Below are positions 18,705 through 27,062 of a DNA stretch of 64,000 nucleotides, piece after piece. Numbering within the stretch: position 1 is the first letter of the stretch; each line of letters starts with the position of its first letter. Location of the stretch: the NCBI GenBank assembly GCA_963575745.1, contig CAUYUJ010019899.1, positions 62,001 to 126,000 of the forward strand, given 5' to 3'. The position numbers were made by a program, and so were the translations under genes. Under the pieces are notes generated by a model. That model saw only the letters and a list, made by a program, of their open reading frames with translations. It ran no database searches and was not told the origin of the DNA. This DNA comes from Prorocentrum cordatum (taxonomy: Eukaryota; Sar; Dinophyceae; Prorocentrales; Prorocentraceae).

Positions 18705-19035
18705 ATGTCCTCCAGCAGCCGCGCCGAGAAGGCCGCAGACAAGGAGGCCGCGGCCATCCTCGCGAGCCTCAGCAGGGCGGGCGAGGCGGCCATCGAGCAG
18801 ACGGTCGAGGACACGGTGAAGATCCTGCGTGCCGACCCTGGCCTGCTGTACCACTTGAACGCGCTCCTCCACAACGAGGAGTGGAAGGCGGTCCTCAGGG
18901 CGTCTGCCACCTCCAAGCCTGCCGAGAGCGGCGAGAAGCCCGAGCCGGAGCAGCCACAGGGCAAGAGGCTTCGCGCGGGCTTGAAGAAGTTCGAGCACCT
19001 GGACAGGCAGAGGGCGGAGGAATCTTCATGCCCTG
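18705..19035 (+). CDS. Gene D, exon 1
   Basis: ATG at 18705 opens MSSSSRAEKAADKEAAAILA and continues as a helical, charged region (LSRAGEAAIEQTVEDTVKIL, LLYHLNALLHNEEWKAVLRA), then a Lys/Glu/Gln-rich basic stretch ending KKFEHLDRQRAEES. Helix-rich N-terminus; family not recognised. Two motif copies flank it (GGCGACAAGCC 18649, and a GGCGAGAAGCC variant near 18934 in Glu/Lys/Pro codons). It is followed by the intron at 19036. Confidence 0.6.
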
Positions 19036-19262
19036 ATTTGCGCCCGCTCCATCCCCCCCTCCCCCTTCCCCCTCCTGCCGGCTCTCGGCCCTCTTCCTCC
19101 TCCCACCCCCCCATCCCCCCCAAGAGTCAGGGGGGGCCCAATTTGCACACGTCGAATTTCGAAATTCGAAGTTCGAAGTTCGAACTTCGAAGGTCCACGT
19201 TCGAACCTGGAGCTTTCGAGGCTTTCCTGGTTTGCCCTTCCCTGGCCTCGTGGCTTTTCGCC
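19036..19262 (+). mobile_element. Introner-like element in the gene D intron
   Basis: A short version: C/T tract (19045-19115), GGGGGGGCCCAATTTG in place of the usual inner end, heptamer array (19157-19205), GAACCTGGAGCTTTCGAGG and GGCTTTTCGCC (19252-19262). Confidence 0.65.
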
Positions 19263-19497
19263 GCCCTCGCTAGCGCGCTCACAAGAGCATAAACGTCAGT
19301 TTCGCCGTCGTCCGTCGTCGTCGTCGTCGTCGTCCTCGTCGTCGTCGTCGTCGTCTTCGTCTTCGTCGTTGGCGTCGTCATCGTCGTCGTCGTCGTCGCC
19401 GTCGCTGTCGCCGTCGCCGTCGCCGCCGCCGCCATCGTCGTCGTCGTCGCGCCTCGTCTCTGTCGTCGTCTTGTTTCGCGGCCTTAGTCGCCACCAG
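19263..19497 (+). repeat. (GTC)n part of the gene D intron
   Basis: GTC/TCG triplets at about 19302-19475 end at CGCCACCAG (19497), the acceptor of exon 2. The order introner element, then (GTC)n, then acceptor repeats the layout at 14683-14938. Confidence 0.75.
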
Positions 19498-20202
19498 ACA
19501 AGGCAGAACGGTCTTGTCGACTTCTCGCTCCACAAGATGGAGCCCGAGCGCTTCCCGGAAACGCCGCTCGACGGTTGCTGGTACGAGGCTTTCAAGCTGG
19601 GCCTGCTCTACCTGGGGCTCAGGGTCGGTCCAGACACCCCGCTCCCGACGATCACCTACGAGGGCCTGGAGACTTGGGAAGCTTTCGGCACGGCGCTAAG
19701 CCAGCACTACACCGCGAAGGGGCGCCCCCTGAGCACCGAGTACACCGACGACGACCTCAAGGACGGCTTTTACAGCGGGGCGAAGGGCGACAGCGAGGAC
19801 GAGTGGTCGGTCACGTGCCGCCTCGACCACCAGGAGCCGAAGGCGGTCCTCAAGTTCGCCGCCGTGGAGCTTCAGTTTGATGACCCCTTCAACTACAACA
19901 CGAGCTTGTCGCTCAAGAAAGACGACGGGCGCTCGCACAAGGTCGAAGACCTCCTGGGCGAGTTCGCAGCGAAGGGCGTCGTGGCTCCACCCCGCTCGCC
20001 GGACTGGACGGGCGCCGCCTTCGCGAAGAAGAGGGAGCCGACCACCCCGAAGCAGCCCGCGGACGGCGGCAAGGGCAAGGCCAAGGGCAACAAGCGGCCC
20101 TCCCCTTCGCCGCCGTCGGGGGCGGGGGTGTCCGACGCCCTGCGCAAGCGCCTCGCCGCGAAGTCGTCGGGTAGTGGCCCGTCGTCGGGGGCTGCTCGCT
20201 GA
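19498..20202 (+). CDS. Gene D, exon 2 and C-terminus
   Basis: About 234 residues to TGA 20200-20202: FPETPLDGCWYEAFKLGLLY, ITYEGLETWEAFGTALSQHY, DDLKDGFYSGAKGDSEDEWS, KAVLKFAAVELQFDDPFNYN, then a Lys/Gly/Pro-rich tail (GGKGKAKGNKRPSPSPPSG) and DALRKRLAAKSSGSGP. The globular first 150 residues suggest a folded domain, possibly alpha/beta; the tail is basic and disordered. The family is unknown. GGCGCTAAGCC (19696) is a coding variant of the motif, and strict motifs lie just downstream at 20215 and 20334. Confidence 0.65.
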   Translation, partial: TRQNGLVDFSLHKMEPERFPETPLDGCWYEAFKLGLLYLGLRVGPDTPLPTITYEGLETWEAFGTALSQHYTAKGRPLSTEYTDDDLKDGFYSGAKGDSEDEWSVTCRLDHQEPKAVLKFAAVELQFDDPFNYNTSLSLKKDDGRSHKVEDLLGEFAAKGVVAPPRSPDWTGAAFAKKREPTTPKQPADGGKGKAKGNKRPSPSPPSGAGVSDALRKRLAAKSSGSGPSSGAAR

Positions 20203-20640
20203 GGTGGGTGCTCAGGCGAAAAGCCGACGACAGTGAGAGTCCCTGTGCGAGTTTTAAACGCGCGCGCCCGCTGATGCATGGCCTTTTTGATTGCTGCCGA
20301 TGCGCGCTGCGTCAGCGCCGCGGCAAGGAAAGCGGCGACAAGCCTGTCCTCGTGCATTTTTTTCGCGCTGCGCGTGCGCTGGGCTCCACGACAAACTACA
20401 GGCTGTGCTGTACAGCAACTTTACGGTTTCCCCGCATCCCTCTCTGCTCCGAGAGACGACGCTGGCACGTGAAGCGAACGGCTAAGCGCGCCGTTTGGAC
20501 TGGCCGTGGCTCGGAGGTGAGAGGCCTCTGCACCCGCGGCGTTGGCCTGACGCTGTGCGCACGTCGGCGCCTCGTTGTCGACTGCGGCCTGCCGCGCTCC
20601 TGGAGCTGAAAAAAGAAACATTACTTTCATGGATGCCGTT
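20203..20640 (+). other. Downstream region of gene D
   Basis: Contains two GGCGANAAGCC copies (20215, 20334). Several short frames exist, but none has support. Confidence 0.4.
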
Positions 20641-21065
20641 CGGCCTCGTTTGAGCCTTCCACCTCCTCCTCCTCCCCCTCCTCTCTCCCTGTTCCTCCCT
20701 CCTTCCTTCCCCCGAGCGCGAAAAGCCAGGCCCGCCCTCCCCTCTCCGCCCCCTGCGCGCTCTCCCCCCTTCCCCCCCCCCCTCCCCCGCCCCCCTGTCT
20801 TCCTCCGCCCCGCTCCTTTTGGCGGGGGGCTTCCAAAAAAGAAGATTCAGAGTTAAAAGTTCGAAGTCCGAAGTTCGAAGTTCGAACTCCGAACTTCGAA
20901 ATTCGCACTTCGAAATTCGAACTTGGAACCTCGTCGGTTCGAGGCCCTCCTGGGGGGTGCGTGTTTGAAACTTCTACCTTTGGGACCACCCCCTCCTCCC
21001 CTTCCGTGTCCCTTCCCCTTCTTGCCACTCCCCCTCCCCCCTCTTGCCCTCCTGCTCGCCCCCGA
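20641..21065 (+). mobile_element. Introner-like element outside a recognised gene
   Basis: A left-end variant GCGCGAAAAGCCAGGCCC (20715), C/T tract, GGCGGGGGGCTTCCAAAAAA, heptamer hairpin (20858-20925), GGTTCGAGGCCCTCCTGGGG and CTTTGGGACCACCCCC follow the standard order. The right motif is degraded (CCTGCTCGCC at about 21050). Confidence 0.65.
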
Positions 21066-21620
21066 CGTGGACGCGCCGAGGCGCAGAAACAATGCCAACA
21101 GCAAGCGCGCCTATGCGTGAGCCCCCTTCATGTGCGGTCGTGGGAACGACTACTGATGAGGATCGGTACAACGTCGTTGTTAAGACGTAAAGGAATAATC
21201 TCATCGATTGGTTCGCTTCCCAATGTGTTTGGTGTCAGCCGTTGGTGCATTAAGAAAAAAATGGCCCCTTCGCGCGCGTGTTTGCCCCATTGCGCGTTGG
21301 GGTTGCGCGGGTGTCAGAAAACGTCAACAGAAGTGCACTTGTGCTTGCCCACCGTAATCTTTCCGAGTGAAAAACACACGCGTGTTCTAGCGTTTGCACA
21401 TTTGCACGCACGTTGCAAAGAATATGTGCCGCGTGTTTCCGTGGCCCCTGAGGTCATGCCACAGCGTTAAGCGAATAGACAGAGCCCCCCCGAGCGACAG
21501 GCGACCGTGCATGAGTAGGTCCATGAAACGGTACGCACAGAATACTGCGCGGGATAGCATTCCAAAAAATGCGGAACACCTTCCCGAACCAGTGGAACCT
21601 GGGTACGAGTGAAGGTGGGT
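21066..21620. other. Gene-free stretch, lower GC
   Basis: Mixed sequence with small frames on both strands and no domain-like protein. The segment near 21545-21640 resembles, inverted, the GTACCCA/GGAACA array at 11925-12320. Confidence 0.35.
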
Positions 21621-21997
21621 ATGTTTTCCCGGCCCGTTGCCCCCGCCCAAATGGCCGACTGTACACCTGGCCCCTGGGCCACAGCGGGCCCCAGGGTACG
21701 GGGCCCACACATGTAACACCTCCGCCACCTCCCTCACCCCCTCCCCCTCCCAGGAAGGAGGACAGGAACAGGAGGGTAGAGGGGCGAGGAGGAATCTCAA
21801 AGTAGTGGTGGTGGTGTATACTCCTGAGGCCCGCACTTGGCCGACCGAACGGCGTGATGGATCCGTCGAGCCCTCCCAGCATATCGAGGCCACTCTCGGC
21901 GGCCCAGCGGGCTCAAGTCCCCGGCGCGTCGTGACGGAGGTCCCAACGTGGGCCCGCAGAGGCCTCTGGACCTCTGCCCTGGGTCCAGCCTTTCCCC
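21621..21997. other. Gene-free stretch
   Basis: GC-rich unique-looking sequence leading into a (CTC)n array. No supported gene. Confidence 0.35.
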
Positions 21998-22095
21998 CCC
22001 CTCCTCTCCTCCTCCTCCTCCTCCTCCTCCTCCTCCTCCTCCTCCTCCTCCTCCTCCTCCTCCTCCTCCTCCTCCTCCTCCTCCTCCTCCTCCTC
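21998..22095 (+). repeat. (CTC)n microsatellite
   Basis: Pure CTC triplets for about 95 bp. Confidence 0.95.
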
Positions 22096-22099
22096 GTTC

Positions 22100-22654
22100 T
22101 TGGACGACCCGGGGGCCTGGTGAGGGCCCGTGGGCGCCCAGAGATCCGACGCCCCAAAAGAAAATTGGAGCGGGCGGTTTTGAGACGGCGGTTTTGGGAG
22201 CGCCCTCAAAGCGACTCAGGACGGAAACCCGGCCCACGGGAAGTGGTCTGCACCTGCGCGGGGCCCATGCATCGAAAACATTGGGGCAGGCCGATGTCTG
22301 GGAGCCGCAAAAACGACAACGAATCTCCCGTCGCTCTTTTCTCGACGAGAGGAGATCTGTGCCCGTCGAGACTGAATCCCCCGACCATGCTTCGGTGTGA
22401 GGTTCCAATCCGCGGCCCTGGAGGTCCCGACCTCTTCTGTGGGGCTAGTTTCGCGTCCTGGATCCAGTTTTTGTGGCTCCCGGGCTCGAAGATGGTCTCC
22501 GAAGGCCGGACATGAAAGAACAAACGCTGGTTGAACGAATCATTCGGTGGGGGCGTTCGTTCAGGAGTGTGCCCAGAAGGATTCAGACCCTTATCTCATG
22601 AGGGCGGCGGTGATATCCATGGCCGAGCTCGAAGGGAGGGACGTAGAACAACGC
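22100..22654. other. Gene-free stretch
   Basis: No frame with protein-like composition. The piece CGACTCAGGACGGAAACCCGG (about 22209) resembles part of dispersed repeat E and may be a fragment of it. Confidence 0.3.
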
Positions 22655-22990
22655 GGTCGTCTGCATTGACATTGGCGCGTCAGCGTCCCGTGTGAGGTCG
22701 CGCGTATGCGCCCTCGTTTTCAATGTGGCGTGCCGCGCTGGTGACCCGCGTAATCCACCGCGTAAGGTCGCGATGCCATCTTGCGGAATGACCCGTTCTT
22801 GTTCGTCGTTATGTTGGTGTTCCACCCCCAGACATGCGACGTCCTGATTTTTGTCAGGACGGCGTCCCTGGAAGTCCAGACTGTTTCCCAAGGACCAGTT
22901 CTTCGGTCTGAGCCGCTTTTTGACGGTCCCGAGGCCCGGCGAGGACCCCCCGGGGCCGAAAATAGCCAAAAGCTCCGGTCTCGATTATTG
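22655..22990. repeat. Composite dispersed repeat (block K plus repeat E), copy 1
   Basis: Block K (22660-22800: GGCGCGTSAGC, GTGAGGTCGC, GCCATCTYGCG) and repeat E (22827-22990: CAGACATGCGACGTCCTGA to GGCCGAAAATAGCC) are adjacent. The same order occurs at 51262-51500, so the two blocks move as one unit there. Confidence 0.65.
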
Positions 22991-23205
22991 TCACGACTTC
23001 ATCACGTCTGGGCCCAGCCTTCAGATCCTCGATCCCTTCTCCAATGACCACTTGTCCAGTGCCCTGACCGTGTCGCGGGAGATCTGGGCCTTGGCCCGCT
23101 CGCTTGCCCGCTCGGCGGTCAAGCGGGCTCCGGACGCCGCGCGGGCTCGGGATGGCATACACACTGCTCATTCCTAAGTATTCGAGAGTTCTTTGGTTAT
23201 TTGGT
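22991..23205. other. Gene-free spacer
   Basis: Mixed sequence between two repeats. GTATTCGAGAGTT (23179) is shared with the 55615 region. Confidence 0.3.
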
Positions 23206-23374
23206 CGGGGGTGGACAGAACCCCCAACAGTGACACGTCGATTAGTGAATTGTCCGTTTTCGGTTCTCGAGAGGGCGCCGTGGCCGTTATTTTCCAGGCC
23301 TGCGCCCGCCAGGTTTGGGCCGCAGGTCGTTTTCACTAAACCACGTTTTTCTCAAGGGAGGTCTGTCCATCCCC
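23206..23374. mobile_element. MITE-like element B, copy 2
   Basis: Ends GGGGGTGGACAGAACCCCC and GGAGGTCTGTCCATCCCC are inverted. The interior matches 223-384 (ACACGTCGATTMGTGA, TTTTCGGTTCTCGAGAGG, CCACGTTTTT). Confidence 0.75.
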
Positions 23375-23384
23375 GATTCGGGGG

Positions 23385-24236
23385 GCCAAGCTCCGCTCAT
23401 TTCTTATGCTTCGATCCTGGGCCTCTTCCTGGCCACTATAGGGGGCCAGGGACGATTAGAAACGAGCACCATTAGAAACGTCACCACCCACCAACCCACC
23501 CCAACCCAACGCGAAGGCCCCGATTTGCCATCCATCTCCAGTGGGGGGGGGTCGGGGAACATCGACAAAAACACGCATGGAACCCATACCCCCCCAACCC
23601 GAAATTCGGGTCTTCGGGTTGGGTTGGGGTGGTCTGGTAGGTAGTCCAAACGAGCACGCTTCGAAAAGAACGACGTGTACCTCCCCGCAGGATTTGGGGG
23701 GCCAAGCTCCGCTCATTTCTGATTCTTCGATCCTGGGCCTCTTCCTGGCCACTATAGGGGGCCAGGAACGATTAGGAACGACCACCATTAGAAGCGAGCG
23801 CGATGAGAAATGAACGACGTGTACTCCAGATCTCGTAAGAAAAGGGAGGGGGTCTCAACCCTCCCAGACGAGAAGTTCTAACCCCCCCCCGTGGGAGGAA
23901 CCCTCCAAAACGTCGTCCCCAGACCCCCTCACCAGGCCCTCCAAGATAGCCTGGAAGAGACCCCCCCCCCCGAAATGAGACCCCCCTCCCTTTATTACGA
24001 AATCTGGAGTACACCACGCGAAATGCTTAAGAAATCATGGGTTAAGAAATTCATAGCCTCAGAACTTGGAGAAAAACCCAACATCTCCATTGAAATCTTA
24101 GGATTCACATGGAAACGTTAAGAAAAATCAAGACTCTGGCCGAAAACTTGAGTTTTCTTAAGCATCGCCCAAGGAGTAGGTAGTCAAAACGAGCACGCCT
24201 CGAAAAGAACGACGTGTGCCTCCCCGCAGGAGGACC
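23385..24236. repeat. Cluster of element H copies and a 55-bp direct repeat
   Basis: Element H (ATCCTGGGCCTCTTCCTGG to GAGAAATGAACGACGTG) occurs at about 23396-23480 and 23700-23815, with inverted ends TCATTTCT / AGAAATGA. A direct repeat containing CGAAAAGAACGACGTGTRCC, then TCCCCGCAGG, lies at 23640-23697 and 24178-24232. The 23480-23640 and 23815-24177 spacers carry short G/C-homopolymer-rich frames without support. Confidence 0.65.
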
Positions 24237-24329
24237 GGCCAGGGGCGGACGCCGGCGAGGGCAAGGAGAAGGACGGCGCCCTCGGTCGGGCCCTCCCCCT
24301 CGCGGCCGCCTGCTGCCAGCGGGGGGGGG

Positions 24330-24428
24330 CAGGCCGAGGGAGGAGGGAGGGGGGAGGGAGGGGGAGGGAGGAGAGGGAGGAGGAGGAGGAGGAGGAGGAG
24401 GAGGAGGAGGAGGAGGAGGAGGAGGAGA
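24330..24428 (+). repeat. (GGA)n / GGGAGGA tract
   Basis: GGGAGGA units pass into pure GGA triplets. It lies just beyond the 3' side of the LINE and may be its tail (TCC repeats in the LINE sense) or a chance neighbour. Confidence 0.85.
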
Positions 24429-24606
24429 ATTCGGGAGAATTCGGCGACGACGCTGTCGAGTTTCGCCTAGGCGGGTGCCGCTTCGGGAGCCCAGAAACGC
24501 TTGGGGCCCCTAGCGCAGCACAGAGTTCCCGAGAGGCCGCAGGGATTCCGAAAACCTGGGCACGGGAGCTAGTGCGGTATATCCTTGCCCTGAGACAGTC
24601 TTGAAA

Positions 24607-27062
24607 TTACGTACTTCCCATTCTTAGTGGGGGGTCGCAAGGTTCGAAAAGCCCCTTTACGCTACCCCCGTCAAACGCTTTGGCACGACGGCCACATATC
24701 TTGCACCACCATATGGAGGCATGCTCAGCATATTCCATGGTGTGCGATGAATACACTGCTCTACTACCAATCTGGATGCTGTGCTGAAAACTCCCCCTCC
24801 CAGGGTCCGAAAAACTACCCCGGGGAAGGGGCTTACAAACACGGAGCCATCTCCTGATCGTCGGGTGTCCCGCTTGTTTGCTAATTGCCTCGTTGCAAAA
24901 CCTACATTGCCACCTACTGCGGGAGTGGAGGAGGTTGTGAGGGGAGGAGGAGAGGGCCTGGCTCAGCTCACTGTCCTTCTGTGTCCTCTTCCTCCTCGCC
25001 TCGGTCTTCTCCTGGACTTCCTGGGACGACGGATCTCGAGCGACGGCATCGGAATTGGCTCTAAGGAGTCGTTTCCACACGAGCGCAGCGGTCGCTCGTG
25101 CCCACTCGTACATGCGCATCTGCCCGCTCGGTAGCGCGTGCTGTGCTGCACCGCGCTCGGCGAGGGCGTCTGCAACCGCGTTGCCGAGCCAAGCCTGCTC
25201 GTCCAGGCGGCGCGCCAGCATCTCCTCGGCCTCCAGGTGGCTGGAGATGTGCCGCAGGGTCACCAGCTCGGACGGGTCCTCGAGCTCTGGGCTGCGGGCT
25301 CGAAGGACCGAGTTCATCTCGTCCCAGATGTCTCGGTTGTTGCGTCGTTGACCTGGTCGGCTGTGGTGTCCTCGCTGCCATCCGCGAATGGCCACGTCCG
25401 AGTCGGTCCATACGATGGCCTTCCCGCTGGTTGACCTCACTGCCTGCACGATGGCCCACAACTCCGCACGGTTGTTGGTCTGACGTCGTCCAGGTAGAGG
25501 TCCGTATTGTGCTCGTTGGATCTTCCATGCTCCGTCGTGTTGCGATAGCATCGTCCATCCCCATCCACAGCGTCGGTATCGTGGGTCCGTCGCGTGCTCA
25601 CCCCCACTGCCGTCGGTGCTGATGATGGTGGTGGCGTCGTCGTTGCTTGTGTCGGTGCTGGCAGTCTCGTCGGTGCTGATGTCGGTTGGCTGGTTGGTGG
25701 TGCTGCAGTCTGGTGGTGTCGTCCACGCTCTTGGCACCAGTCCTCGTAGCCAAAAGCATGGCACGTTGTGGCTGCCCTCGATCGCTCGTCGTTGTAGTGT
25801 GGCTGTTCGCGTGTAGTCGTCGTGGTCTTCGTTGCGTGCTGTGCAGTCGCCCCATACTCGGTGTAGGTCGTCGCATACCATACCGCATTCACATTTGTTG
25901 TCTACGTCGTCAAACAGGTGGCTCTTCCTTGCTGGTGTCCACATCGCCGCACACGCGATTGCTGTCAACATGCCTGCGTCGTGGTACTTGCCTTGTTTGC
26001 GAAGCTTGCGCAACTTCCTGCTCAGGTCGTAGGTGTCGATGCCAAGCTCGGAGCCTTTGCCAAGCCAATGTTGGGATGCCTTGGCCCAGTGCTGGAGCTG
26101 GTACGTTTCCATGATGGCGTGGATGACATCGGCAGGGTCTCCGTGGTAGTCCTCGTCGCCCATCTGCCATGTGTTACCCTGATTGACAATCCAATCCGTT
26201 GGTGAGAGTGCGTCCCAACCAATTTCCCATAATGGTAATATTACTGTACCGATGAGGCCCCTTCGCTGTTTCCAGCGGTAGACGGGCGGCACGTTGTGGA
26301 GGCGTTGGTAGATGATGGGCCATGCCTGGTGCGCTCCCTGGTGAAGTTGAGGTCGTCTGCTCCAAACGTCGAACCAGGTGTCCAGCACGCCGCGGAGGAT
26401 GGCGGTTGCTGGGTCGGCGTCGGCCAGGGTGAGGTACGTGTGGAGACATCGCCCTGCCCAATGCTTGCCAAGTGCCTTGGCGCACCGTCGTCTCGCTGTC
26501 GTTATTGCTGTGGGTGCCTCACCGTAGATCTTGCAGCCATACAAGTAGGACGCCATGGGGCCCTGTGTGATGAGGGCTCGCTTCCGCTGTGCTCGCAGTC
26601 GTCGAAGCTTCAGTCGGATGCTGTGTAGTCGCCCCGCTGCGAGTCGTCGTCGTTTGTTGTGTGTCGGTCGGCTCGTTGGCGTACGTCCTGCCCGATCCTG
26701 TCCAAGGTCGCGGCCCACAGACGCTGCCTTGATTTCGATGCCGTGGTTGCGTATCTGCGTGCGTATCTCGTGTGTCATTGCCATGTCGGAGCTGATGATC
26801 ACGCTCTTGTCAGCCATCTCCAAGCCCTGCTCGCTCAGGCAACGCGCGTAGGCGATGGTGGCGTGAATCGTAGTGTCCGTAACGTGGCTCTTGCTGCTTG
26901 TAGATCTGAGTTCTACGTCGTCGAACCATGCTCGTGGTACTGCTGCTAGTACTTCGTAGTGCATGCGGTGGAGCACTTGGTACATGACTGCTCGTGCTAG
27001 GTTGTTGGCGTGTCGTGATCCTGCCACTAGCGAACGGGAAGGCAGGATTGGGTTGCGTAGGT
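24607..27062 (-). CDS. LINE ORF2, 3' part: RT palm (FDD), RNase H, Cys-rich C-terminus
   Basis: A frame of about 815 residues from the RT break to the stop at 24607. The early part has AWFDDVEL, the catalytic Asp-Asp of RT motif C (codons at 26917-26922). The middle (about 25150-25630) has an RNase H domain with all four expected acids: Asp in STDGSG (25612), Glu in NRAELWAI (25462), Asp in WTDSDVAI (25402) and Asp in NAVADALAE (25168), plus RHISSHL. Cys pairs CECGMVC and, near the end, CRFCN and WWCKICGRR could bind zinc. The frame differs by one base from the upstream ORF2 part, so this half is not translated in frame unless a shift occurs. Start is set at the break, not at a Met. Confidence 0.8.

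Noticed and set aside
24376-24428. Poly(A)-type LINE tail
   Set aside because: The LINE 3' flank has TCC triplets in its sense direction and no A run; the link to the element is unproven.
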